DNA from: Candidatus Tayloriibacteriota bacterium
GTDB lineage: Bacteria > Patescibacteriota > Minisyncoccia > Phycocordibacterales > PALSA-1337
Assembly: GCA_025353045.1 (NCBI GenBank)
Contig: JANXRK010000068.1
Span: forward strand, 1 to 26,622
Length of the DNA: 26,622 nucleotides
Direction of reading: 5' to 3'
Each line of letters opens with the position of its first letter. The first letter of the stretch is position 1. A program made the translations under genes and the position numbers. The notes beneath the pieces were generated by a model. That model was not told the DNA's origin, ran no database searches, and saw nothing but the letters and a program-made list of their open reading frames with translations. Positions 17,200-23,362 of the stretch are shown here, one piece after another.

Positions 17200-17880
17200 A
17201 TGTCACACTCAGTACACCCATATTCACATAGACTAGGAGTTATCAGAGACTGGAAGAGTCGCTGGATTGCTCGTGATAAGAATTATCGAAACGCTCTTAA
17301 GGCGGATTTACTTATCCGAAAGTTTTTGACTGATGAGCTTCGATCTTTCTATTTATCTGATATTCAGATCGAACGAAATCAAAAGGCTTTGAAAGTTGTT
17401 ATCCGATCTTCACGACCAGGTATGATCATTGGACGAGCAGGGGATGGTATGACTAAACTTCGAGACAAGGTTCTTGCTTTGCTTAAGAAGAAAGGAGTTG
17501 ATCTCTCAGGTCAAGAACTTAAGCTTGATATTGAAGAAGTACGAAGTCCAGAATCAAATGCTGCAATTGTAGCTATGATGGTGGCTGAAGCTTTGGAAAA
17601 AAGACTTCCATTCCGACGAGTTTTGAAACAAACTTTGGAAAAAGTTATTGCCAGTAAAGAAGTTAAAGGAGCAAAGATCAAGCTTTCTGGACGATTGGGA
17701 GGTGCTGAAATGGCGAGAAGAGAAGACCTTAAGAAGGGTCAGATCCCACTTCAAACACTTCGAGCTGATATTGATTTTGCACGTGAGAAGGCTCATATGA
17801 CATACGGTGATATTGGAATCAAGGTTTGGATTTATAAGGGTCAGATTTTTGAAAAGGATCTTAAGACTATAAAAAATTAA
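17200..17880 (+). CDS. rpsC: 30S ribosomal protein S3
   Basis: S3 lies at the mRNA entry channel. The 226-residue protein has the KH motif around residues 65-85 (VVIRSSRPGMIIGRAGDGM) and the C-terminal GRLGGAEMARRE, followed by AHMTYGDIGIKVWIYKG. It starts one base after the rplV stop. Confidence 0.98.
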   Translation: MSHSVHPYSHRLGVIRDWKSRWIARDKNYRNALKADLLIRKFLTDELRSFYLSDIQIERNQKALKVVIRSSRPGMIIGRAGDGMTKLRDKVLALLKKKGVDLSGQELKLDIEEVRSPESNAAIVAMMVAEALEKRLPFRRVLKQTLEKVIASKEVKGAKIKLSGRLGGAEMARREDLKKGQIPLQTLRADIDFAREKAHMTYGDIGIKVWIYKGQIFEKDLKTIKN

Positions 17881-17881
17881 T

Positions 17882-18313
17882 ATGTTATTTCCTAAAAAAG
17901 TAAAATTCAGAAAGTGGCATACAGGCCGACAGAATGCAAAGAAACTTGCTGTGGCTGTTGATACACGAGGAGTGAAGCTTTCTTTTGGATCATATGGTCT
18001 TAAGGCTCTTGTCTACGGACGACTTTCTTCAAATGAAATAGAGGCTGCTCGAAAAGCTATTGCAAAGTACGCTACAAAGTCTGGAAAGATTTGGACTCGT
18101 ATTTTTCCTGATCGACCCTTTACACAAAAGCCTCCTGAAGTTAAGCTAGGAAAAGGAAAGGGAGAACCTATGGGATTCGTGGCTCCAGTTAAGGCTGGCC
18201 GCATCCTCTTTGAAATTGACGGAGTTGATGATAAGGTAGCTATTGAGGCCTTAAAGTCAGCTGGAACAAAGATTTCAGTAAAAACAAAGATTGTGAGCCG
18301 AAACATGATGTAA
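17882..18313 (+). CDS. rplP: 50S ribosomal protein L16
   Basis: L16 helps organise the A-site on the 50S subunit. The 143-residue protein begins MLFPKKVKFRKWHTGR, matching the family start, and has RIFPDRPFTQKP and the GKGKGEPMGFVAPVKAG block near residues 93-110. It starts one base after rpsC. Confidence 0.97.
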   Translation: MLFPKKVKFRKWHTGRQNAKKLAVAVDTRGVKLSFGSYGLKALVYGRLSSNEIEAARKAIAKYATKSGKIWTRIFPDRPFTQKPPEVKLGKGKGEPMGFVAPVKAGRILFEIDGVDDKVAIEALKSAGTKISVKTKIVSRNMM

Positions 18314-18332
18314 TTTTTGTAGAATCAAACAT

Positions 18333-18521
18333 ATGAAAGAATATAAAAACAAAACTTCACAGGAATTGAACAAGATGATCGCAGACAAGCGAGAGGTTTT
18401 GAGACACTTCCGATTTGGTTCTGCAGGAGCAAAGACAAAGAACGTAAAGCTTGCAAAAACAACAAAGAAAGAAATCGCACGAATGATGACAGAAATATCA
18501 CTACAAAAGCATGCAAAATAA
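18333..18521 (+). CDS. rpmC: 50S ribosomal protein L29
   Basis: L29 is a small two-helix protein at the tunnel exit, next to L23. The 62-residue product is the right length. It has the helix pattern SQELNKMIADKREVLRHFRF and the later KKEIARMMTE, in the expected position between rplP and rpsQ. Its last 11 bases overlap rpsQ. Confidence 0.93.
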   Translation: MKEYKNKTSQELNKMIADKREVLRHFRFGSAGAKTKNVKLAKTTKKEIARMMTEISLQKHAK

Positions 18522-18753
18522 AACTACACAAAGAAAAACACTTACAGGTATAGTAACTTCAGACAAAATGAAGGATACTATTGTTGTACGTGTCGGACGA
18601 TTTGTTAAGAACCCAAAGTACGGAAAGTATGTAACACAGCATAAGAAATATAAGGTTCATGATGCTGGTAATACCAAAAAGATTGGTGATAAGGTTACTA
18701 TCGAATCTTGCCGACCAATGTCAAAAGACAAGTCTTTCAAGGTAATCGCATAA
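18511..18753 (+). CDS. rpsQ: 30S ribosomal protein S17
   Basis: S17 binds the 5' domain of 16S rRNA early in assembly. The 80-residue protein has LTGIVTSDKMKDTIVVRV and the C-terminal GDKVTIESCRPMSKDKSF, both standard. Its ATG lies inside the end of rpmC (11-base overlap), implying translational coupling. Confidence 0.96.
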   Translation: MQNKTTQRKTLTGIVTSDKMKDTIVVRVGRFVKNPKYGKYVTQHKKYKVHDAGNTKKIGDKVTIESCRPMSKDKSFKVIA

Positions 18754-18763
18754 CAAAAATTTT

Positions 18764-19135
18764 ATGATTCAACCACGATCAATAGTAAAAATAACAGACA
18801 ATTGCGGAGCAAAGATCGGACGTATCTTCAAGGTTCTTGGAAGTTCAAAGAAACGATACGCTGAGATCGGTGACCTTGTTATTCTTTCTGTACAAAAGGC
18901 CGAACCTCGAAAAGCTATCAAGAAGAAAGATGTTCTCCAGGGTGTCGTTGTTCGACAGGTGAAGGCATATCGAAGAAAGGACGGATCATACATTCGATTT
19001 GATGAAAACGCAGTTGTTATTTTGGAAAAGGGAAAGAAAGAGCCGATTGCGGGACGTATCTTCGGCCCAATTCCACGAGAACTTTCAGAACGAGGTTTCC
19101 AAACTATCGCTTCAAAAGCACCTGAAATTGTATAA
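18764..19135 (+). CDS. rplN: 50S ribosomal protein L14
   Basis: L14 forms an intersubunit bridge. The 123-residue protein matches the family length and contains MIQPRSIVKITDNCGAK, a VVVRQVK segment near residue 65, and the C-terminal RIFGPIPRELSERGFQTIAS. It starts ten bases after rpsQ. Confidence 0.98.
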   Translation: MIQPRSIVKITDNCGAKIGRIFKVLGSSKKRYAEIGDLVILSVQKAEPRKAIKKKDVLQGVVVRQVKAYRRKDGSYIRFDENAVVILEKGKKEPIAGRIFGPIPRELSERGFQTIASKAPEIV

Positions 19136-19153
19136 ACTGAATTATTTAAATAT

Positions 19154-19414
19154 ATGAAAATCAAAAAAGACGACAATGTAATAATTCTCACAGGAAAAGA
19201 TAAGGGTAAAACTGGAAAGGTTATTAAGGCTATGCCACGAGAGAATCGAGTTATCGTCTCTGGAGTAAATATGTACAAGAAGAATCAACGTGCTCGCAAG
19301 CAAGGACAAAAGGGACAGGTTATCGAAGTAAACGGATCAATCAATGTTTCAAATGTAGCTTTGGCTAAAGAAGCTAAGAAAGAAAAAGTAGCAAAGAAGA
19401 CTACAAAGAAATAA
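19154..19414 (+). CDS. rplX: 50S ribosomal protein L24
   Basis: L24 initiates 50S assembly. The KOW motif (DDNVIILTGKDKGKTGKV) and VIVSGVNMYKKNQRA are visible. The 86-residue protein is shorter than E. coli L24 (104) and ends in a Lys/Ala-rich tail. Confidence 0.96.
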   Translation: MKIKKDDNVIILTGKDKGKTGKVIKAMPRENRVIVSGVNMYKKNQRARKQGQKGQVIEVNGSINVSNVALAKEAKKEKVAKKTTKK

Positions 19415-19424
19415 CTAAAAATAT

Positions 19425-20000
19425 ATGGCTACACATAAACACACCGCAAAAAATACATTTGAACTCAATAAGGAGTCTTTTGGTGCTATGAAAGAAAAAT
19501 TTGGATATAAAAATGTAATGCAAGCTCCGAAGCTTACAAAGATTGTTATTAGTACTGGAACAGGATCAGTAAAGGATAAAAAGAAAGTTGAACTTATCGC
19601 GGATCGACTTGCAAAGATTTCTGGGCAAAAGCCAGCTCCAAGATCAAGTAAGAAATCAATCGCTTCTTTCAAGGTTCGACAAGGTGATCTAGTTGGCTAT
19701 CAGATTACCCTCCGAGGGAAAAGAATGGCGGACTTCGTAGATAAGCTTGTGCATATTGCTCTTCCACGAACAAAGGATTTTCGAGGAATTTCAAAAACAG
19801 CAGTAGACCAAATGGGGAATTACACTTTAGGGATCAAAGAACATACTATCTTCCCAGAAACATCAGATGAAGATTTGAAAGACGTATTCGGATTTGGAAT
19901 GACACTCGTAACTACTTCTAAGAAGAAAGATGAGACACTGGCATTCCTCGAATATCTCGGATTCCCATTCAAAAAGGAAGAGGTAGGGAAGAAGAAATAA
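19425..20000 (+). CDS. rplE: 50S ribosomal protein L5
   Basis: L5 binds 5S rRNA and the P-site tRNA elbow. The 191-residue protein shows KFGYKNVMQAPKLTKIVIS, later RGKRMADFVDKLV, and YTLGIKEHTIFPE near the end. It has normal length plus a short N-terminal extension. It is the last gene before the spc cluster is interrupted; a promoter begins at the base after its stop. Confidence 0.97.
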   Translation: MATHKHTAKNTFELNKESFGAMKEKFGYKNVMQAPKLTKIVISTGTGSVKDKKKVELIADRLAKISGQKPAPRSSKKSIASFKVRQGDLVGYQITLRGKRMADFVDKLVHIALPRTKDFRGISKTAVDQMGNYTLGIKEHTIFPETSDEDLKDVFGFGMTLVTTSKKKDETLAFLEYLGFPFKKEEVGKKK

Positions 20001-20030
20001 TTGACAGAGGGAATTAGATTTTGTTAAGAT
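20001..20030 (+). promoter_or_regulatory. Promoter directly after rplE
   Basis: A consensus TTGACA (20001-20006), an 18-base spacer and TAAGAT (20025-20030) with an upstream TGT give a strong extended -10 promoter. The spacing is the same as at the tuf promoter. The predicted start is near 20037. Confidence 0.65.
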
Positions 20031-20056
20031 ATAAATATAATCCTTGTGAATCATTG

Positions 20057-20107
20057 GTGAAAACCAAGAAGGTTCGATTCGGCATTGTTGCTGTTGGCAA
20101 GAATTAA
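20057..20107 (+). CDS. Possible 16-codon ORF in the short transcript
   Basis: A GTG at 20057 opens a reading frame of 16 codons, MKTKKVRFGIVAVGKN, ending in TAA whose last base begins the terminator stem. Codons look like those of the neighbouring genes (CGA for Arg). The sequence resembles the first strand of NAD-binding oxidoreductases, so it could be a relic or chance. The GTG lies in the GNRA hairpin. Function unknown. Confidence 0.25.
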   Translation: MKTKKVRFGIVAVGKN

Positions 20108-20136
20108 CACAACCCCTTCGGGGGTTTTGTGTTTTA
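20107..20136 (+). terminator. Strong intrinsic terminator splitting the spc operon
   Basis: ACACAACCCC (20107-20116), a TTCG loop and GGGGTTTTGTGT (20121-20132) form a long stem with a two-base bulge, followed by TTTATT. It should stop both the short transcript and read-through from rplE. It also overlaps the 3' end of the convergent gene, so it may act on both strands. Confidence 0.9.
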
Positions 20137-20505
20137 TTCTTTCATAATACTAAAGAAGTGGAGTGTGCCACTATTCAATCTTCTTATAATTATACGTACC
20201 CGCAAGCCACTATGTATTTGATGTTTAATTGTCCAAAAGTATGCATTTGAATTTTCTCTAACTCTTTTTTCTTCGTGATCTGCAGTTTTAATTATCTTGA
20301 GTATATTTGGTGTAAAGGGAAGGAGGTTGAATCTTTTAATTATTTCATCTTTAGTCCTTAATTTTTCACCTTTATAAATCAGATGACGTAGACCGTAATA
20401 ATTAAAATGCACCTCCTCGTCATTAAAGGCTGGACATTTTATAAATCTAAGCTTTTTGTATTTTTCCTCTTCCTCTTTTAAGTACTCTTTCCAGTTTTTA
20501 TACAT
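20134..20505 (-). CDS. Hypothetical protein, possible barnase/EndoU/RelE-like nuclease fold
   Basis: This 123-residue basic protein opens with a charged helix (KNWKEYLKEEEEKYKK, residues 3-18). A motif follows with VHFNYYGLRHLIYKG (32-46), and the end has paired strands with IIIRRLNSGTLHFFSI (105-120). The Gly-x-x-His-Leu motif, clustered Arg and late His (H116) recall the barnase-EndoU-ColicinE5-RelE group of small mobile nucleases. That assignment is from memory of the family pattern and is tentative. It is transcribed against the ribosomal operon. A possible extended -10 promoter (TGC-TATGGT, six bases before the ATG) would make it leaderless. No antitoxin gene is visible beside it. Confidence 0.7.
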   Translation of the reverse strand: MYKNWKEYLKEEEEKYKKLRFIKCPAFNDEEVHFNYYGLRHLIYKGEKLRTKDEIIKRFNLLPFTPNILKIIKTADHEEKRVRENSNAYFWTIKHQIHSGLRVRIIIRRLNSGTLHFFSIMKE

Positions 20506-20511
20506 TATTTA

Positions 20512-20539
20512 ACCATAGCAAACCTAGATAAAATCCTAA
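20512..20539 (-). promoter_or_regulatory. Putative promoter of the nuclease-like gene
   Basis: On the minus strand, TTAGGA (20539-20534), a 16-base spacer ending in TGC, and TATGGT (20517-20512) resemble an extended -10 promoter. Six bases separate the -10 box from the ATG at 20505. Confidence 0.35.
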
Positions 20540-20591
20540 TAAAATTTTGATAAAAAAGAGATAAAATCCAGTATTACAAAATATATTTACA

Positions 20592-20622
20592 TAAAAAACA
20601 ACCGCTTGGCGTACCATGCGGT
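20592..20622 (-). terminator. Intrinsic terminator of the lipoprotein gene
   Basis: On the minus strand, ACCGC pairs with GCGGT and TGG with CCA around a four-base loop (20622-20601), with one mismatch between them. A TGTTTTTT tract follows. It ends the lipoprotein cassette about 40 bases after its stop. Confidence 0.8.
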
Positions 20623-20663
20623 GTTCGTGTGAAGGATTGCCGCCTTCCCGGAGTGGGGTACCA

Positions 20664-21029
20664 CTATTTATTTTCCGCTTCCACCACGTGGGTGAAATAG
20701 CCAGAGGCATCGGATCCGTCGGTCGATAACACCATGATCCACGATGCCATGGACCCAACTGATAGCGGTTTGCCGCTGAAGCCTGCGAGTAGGCGATAAC
20801 TCAGCGGACGCGGATCTTTCAAAACAATCCTGTACAACTGTCCGCGCGTCAGAACGCTCGACACAACAATGCAGTTGGTAACGGGCTTCAGGTCCACTTC
20901 TCGTATGCCACCGATTTTGGTAAACCCTGAATCCCTCTTATCCAGGTCTTCTTGGTTCATGCAACCAGTCAAGTGGGCGAAGGTGATGGTGACGAGGGCT
21001 GAGACGACCACATTAAAGGATTTTTTCAT
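20664..21029 (-). CDS. Small lipoprotein of foreign base composition
   Basis: This 121-residue protein has a lipoprotein signal: MKKSF, a hydrophobic core, and the lipobox LTGC with the acylated Cys at 23. The mature part (about 98 residues) has no domain I recognise. Composition is unlike anything around it. Two hand-counted 60-base lines (20701-20820) are 57-58% GC, while the adjacent 20521-20580 is 20%. Arginine uses CGC, CGT and AGG as well as CGA. With its own promoter and terminator it behaves as a self-contained cassette, probably acquired by transfer. A role at the outer face of the membrane is inferred from lipidation only. Confidence 0.85.
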   Translation of the reverse strand: MKKSFNVVVSALVTITFAHLTGCMNQEDLDKRDSGFTKIGGIREVDLKPVTNCIVVSSVLTRGQLYRIVLKDPRPLSYRLLAGFSGKPLSVGSMASWIMVLSTDGSDASGYFTHVVEAENK

Positions 21030-21038
21030 TCTTTTTAT

Positions 21039-21066
21039 ATTAAAACATACTATAAATATAAGTCAA
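21039..21066 (-). promoter_or_regulatory. Promoter of the lipoprotein gene
   Basis: On the minus strand, TTGACT (21066-21061) and TTTAAT (21044-21039) are 16 bases apart, just upstream of the ATG at 21029. This DNA is AT-rich, unlike the gene it would drive. Confidence 0.5.
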
Positions 21067-21078
21067 TATTCTTATTTC

Positions 21079-21107
21079 TTGCCTTATTTTGACCTATCTG
21101 CTAAGAT
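21079..21107 (+). promoter_or_regulatory. Promoter restarting the spc operon before rpsN
   Basis: TTGCCT (21079-21084), a 17-base spacer and TAAGAT (21102-21107) preceded by TGC form an extended -10 promoter. The predicted start is near 21114, giving a leader of about 107 bases. The TAAGAT box matches that of the promoter at 20001. Confidence 0.6.
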
Positions 21108-21144
21108 AACCCCACGTTCTTAAAGACAAGTTCGGCAGTCAAAA

Positions 21145-21210
21145 TAGCGATTGGAAGCCCATGCCTTTGGCCAAGCTAACCAATCCTTGTTTTAATACAA
21201 AAAATCGCTA
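21145..21210 (+). promoter_or_regulatory. Foldable leader upstream of rpsN-rpsH
   Basis: TAGCGATT (21145-21152) pairs perfectly with AATCGCTA (21203-21210), ten bases before the rpsN start. Within it, TTGG/CCAA pairs and a TTGT-loop-ACAA hairpin (21188-21200) are possible. An autoregulatory binding site for a spc-operon protein such as S8 is a reasonable guess, because the leader sits just ahead of rpsN-rpsH. No match to a known motif was established. Confidence 0.45.
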
Positions 21211-21220
21211 CCATCATCAT

Positions 21221-21406
21221 ATGGCAAAGAAATCAACAATCGCACGATCAAGCAAGACTCCCAAATTCAAATCTCGGGTAGTTCGACGTTGCTTCCGATG
21301 CGGTCGAAAGAATGGTTATATGCGGGACTTTGACCTGTGCCGAATCTGTTTCCGAGAATTCGCTAACGAAGGAGTTATTCCAGGAATTAAAAAATCATCA
21401 TGGTAA
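21221..21406 (+). CDS. rpsN: 30S ribosomal protein S14, zinc type
   Basis: S14 stabilises the 30S head. The 61-residue form with CFRCG and CRIC (a C-x2-C ... C-x2-C zinc knuckle) is the short zinc-binding type. ATG 21221 gives MAKKSTIARSS and the canonical length. An upstream in-frame ATG at 21161 would translate the leader structure and is rejected. Its last seven bases overlap rpsH (ATGGTAA). Confidence 0.96.
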   Translation: MAKKSTIARSSKTPKFKSRVVRRCFRCGRKNGYMRDFDLCRICFREFANEGVIPGIKKSSW

Positions 21407-21792
21407 CAGACCCTATTTCAGATTTCATAACACGAATCAAGAATGCAAGTGATGCAGGAAAGGCTACTCTTTCTATTCCGTATTCAGCTCTTAAGGAAAA
21501 TATCGCTCACGTTCTTTTGAAGGGGGGATATATCGCTGCTATTGATACACAAGGAAAGCAGATCGAGAAAACTTTGGAACTTTCTCTTGTGTACATGGGA
21601 CATGAACCTCGTATCCACGGTGTTGATCGAATTTCAAAGTCATCACGACGCGTGTATCAGAAATCAAAAGACATCCGAATGTTTAAGAGTGGTTTCGGAA
21701 ACATTGTTCTCTCTACACCGAGAGGAGTTCTTTTGGATGTTGATGCAAAGAAGCTAAAGGTCGGAGGAGAAGTTCTCTTTAAAATTTGGTAA
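21400..21792 (+). CDS. rpsH: 30S ribosomal protein S8
   Basis: S8 binds helix 21 of 16S rRNA and represses the spc operon in well-studied bacteria. The 130-residue protein starts MVTDPISDFITRIKNA and has the C-terminal GNIVLSTPRGVLLD, both typical. The seven-base overlap with rpsN suggests coupled translation. Confidence 0.97.
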   Translation: MVTDPISDFITRIKNASDAGKATLSIPYSALKENIAHVLLKGGYIAAIDTQGKQIEKTLELSLVYMGHEPRIHGVDRISKSSRRVYQKSKDIRMFKSGFGNIVLSTPRGVLLDVDAKKLKVGGEVLFKIW

Positions 21793-21800
21793 GGGAACAC

Positions 21801-21814
21801 TTATCTTAAGATAA
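21801..21814 (+). repeat. 14-bp perfect palindrome between rpsH and rplF
   Basis: TTATCTTAAGATAA reads identically on both strands and lies nine bases after the rpsH stop, followed by a short T-run. It could be a weak hairpin or a protein-binding site. Function unknown. Confidence 0.5.
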
Positions 21815-21832
21815 TACTTTTTAAATAAATTT

Positions 21833-22366
21833 ATGTCACGAATTGCTAAAAAACCTATCGCTATCCCAGAAAAGACAGATGTATCATATGCAGCTGGAGT
21901 TTTGACAGTGAAAGGTCCTTTGGGAGAAATCAAAAAGACTTTTCGACCTGAGATCAAAGTCGAGGTTGCAAACAAAGAAATTGTTTTGACACCTATTCGA
22001 CAATCTCTCGACGTCCTCGCTCTTTGGGGAACATACGCTTCTCATATCCGAAACATGATTGAAGGAGTTCATAAGGCATATGAGAAGAAACTTATCGTAG
22101 AAGGAATCGGATTTAAATCTGATGTAAAAGGAAAAGAACTCCATTTATCTCTTGGTTTTTCACACCCGGTTATGCGACCAATTCCTGAAGGCCTCAAAGT
22201 AACTGCAGAAAAGAACGTTATCACTATTTCTGGAATTGATTCAGAGACAGTAGGACAATTTACAGCTCAAGTTCGATCATTAAAGAAGCCTGAACCATAT
22301 AAGGGAAAGGGAATCAGATACAGTGATGAAGTTATCCGACGAAAGCAAGGTAAGAAATCTGTATAA
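21833..22366 (+). CDS. rplF: 50S ribosomal protein L6
   Basis: L6 lies near the factor-binding centre of the 50S subunit. The 177-residue protein is of normal length, opens SRIAKKPIAIPEKTDV, and ends with the family signature PEPYKGKGIRYSDEVIRRKQGK. Confidence 0.97.
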   Translation: MSRIAKKPIAIPEKTDVSYAAGVLTVKGPLGEIKKTFRPEIKVEVANKEIVLTPIRQSLDVLALWGTYASHIRNMIEGVHKAYEKKLIVEGIGFKSDVKGKELHLSLGFSHPVMRPIPEGLKVTAEKNVITISGIDSETVGQFTAQVRSLKKPEPYKGKGIRYSDEVIRRKQGKKSV

Positions 22367-22383
22367 TATTACAAAATAAATAT

Positions 22384-22707
22384 ATGAATACAAATAAACA
22401 AAAACAAATGAAGATAGAGAGACGACATAAGCGAATTCGCTCAACATTGAGTGGGACAGCTCTTCGACCGCGCCTTTCTGTTTTTAAATCAAATAAGTTT
22501 TTGTATGCACAGCTTATCGATGATGAAGCCGGAAAGACTCTTGCCCAGGCAACTTCAGATGATGCAAAAAAAGTTGGTGTTGATATTGCAAAAGCAGCAA
22601 AAGCAATTAAGATAGATAAAGTAGTTTTCGATCGGGGAGGGTATCTTTATACAGGAAAGATTAAGACAATTGCTGACTCTGCTCGAGAAGGAGGATTAAA
22701 CTTTTAA
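22384..22707 (+). CDS. rplR: 50S ribosomal protein L18
   Basis: L18 binds 5S rRNA with L5. The 107-residue protein has RRHKRIRSTLSGTALRPRLSVFKSN near the start and VVFDRGGYLYTGKIKTIADSAREGGL at the end, both diagnostic. Length is slightly below the usual 117. Confidence 0.97.
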   Translation: MNTNKQKQMKIERRHKRIRSTLSGTALRPRLSVFKSNKFLYAQLIDDEAGKTLAQATSDDAKKVGVDIAKAAKAIKIDKVVFDRGGYLYTGKIKTIADSAREGGLNF

Positions 22708-22712
22708 TACAT

Positions 22713-23342
22713 ATGGAACCAGAAATCAAAACAACTCCACAAGATACAACAGCAGCTCCAGTCATTGCTCCTATTTTAGTTTCACCTCCTGCTCCAGCTG
22801 GTGCTCGACCTTCTTTCAGAGATTCTCGACCCCCACAGAGAGGTGGACGACGACCACAACGAGAGACTAAAGAAAGAGTAAAGCCAGAATTTGATACAAA
22901 GATCATTGCTATTCGACGAGTAACTCGAGTTGCTTCTGGAGGGCGAAAGTTCACATTCTCTGTGGCTGTGGTTTCTGGTGATCGAAAGGGTAAGGTAGGA
23001 GTTGGACTTGGAAAGGCTGGAGATACATCTTTAGCTATCGATAAGGCTACACGACATGCTAAGAAAAATATGATCAAGGTTACACTTTCTCCTGCAATGG
23101 TCATCCCTCACATGGTTGAAGCAAAATTCTCATCTGCGCGAGTTATGATTATGCCTGCACGAGGACGAGGAGTGGTAGCAGGAAGTGCAGTTCGAAATGT
23201 TATTGAGCTTGCTGGTATCAAGGACGTTTGCGCAAAGCTACTTTCAGGAAGTAAGAACAAATTGAACATTGCACGAGCAACTATCGTCGCTTTGAAGAAG
23301 CTTTCAAAATACCCTCGAACTCTTAAGGAGGACACAAAATAA
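22713..23342 (+). CDS. rpsE: 30S ribosomal protein S5 with Pro/Arg-rich N-terminal extension
   Basis: S5 contributes to decoding accuracy. The conserved core begins near residue 60 and includes GGRKFTFSVAVVSGDRKGKVG and later GRGVVAGSAVRNVIELAG. At 209 residues it is about 40 longer than E. coli S5. The extra part is a disordered-looking N-terminus rich in Pro, Ala and Arg (about residues 1-55). rpmD does not follow it. Confidence 0.97.
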   Translation: MEPEIKTTPQDTTAAPVIAPILVSPPAPAGARPSFRDSRPPQRGGRRPQRETKERVKPEFDTKIIAIRRVTRVASGGRKFTFSVAVVSGDRKGKVGVGLGKAGDTSLAIDKATRHAKKNMIKVTLSPAMVIPHMVEAKFSSARVMIMPARGRGVVAGSAVRNVIELAGIKDVCAKLLSGSKNKLNIARATIVALKKLSKYPRTLKEDTK

Positions 23343-23362
23343 TCTGAATTAATTTAAAATAT

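Larger units (their letters stand above)
20037..20136 (+). ncRNA. Candidate ~100-nt transcript, small RNA or micropeptide mRNA
   Basis: The unit is bounded by the promoter above and a strong terminator. It contains a hairpin TTGGT-GAAA-ACCAA (20054-20067) with a GNRA tetraloop. No known RNA family is recognised. A GGTTCGATTC string resembles a tRNA T-loop, but the flanks do not pair, so it is not a tRNA. It could be a small RNA or the mRNA of the short ORF inside it. The exact 5' end is inferred. Confidence 0.4.

Noticed and set aside
18769..19278. 169-residue minus-strand ORF opposite rplN and rplX
   Set aside because: It is antisense to two clear ribosomal genes, and its openness follows from their codon bias.
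20065..20085. tRNA-like GGTTCGATTC string after rplE
   Set aside because: The flanking five bases do not pair as a T-stem, and no acceptor or anticodon arm can be found.
20498..20758. 86-residue minus-strand ORF across the lipoprotein gene end
   Set aside because: It crosses the terminator hairpin and a promoter region, overlaps the lipoprotein gene in another frame, and has mixed composition typical of a shadow frame.
21161..21220. Upstream ATG for rpsN adding 20 residues
   Set aside because: It lies inside the leader stem and the added residues do not belong to S14; the shorter form has the canonical 61 residues.
22661..23104. 147-residue minus-strand ORF opposite rpsE
   Set aside because: It mirrors the Pro/Arg-rich S5 extension and has no start context or family features.
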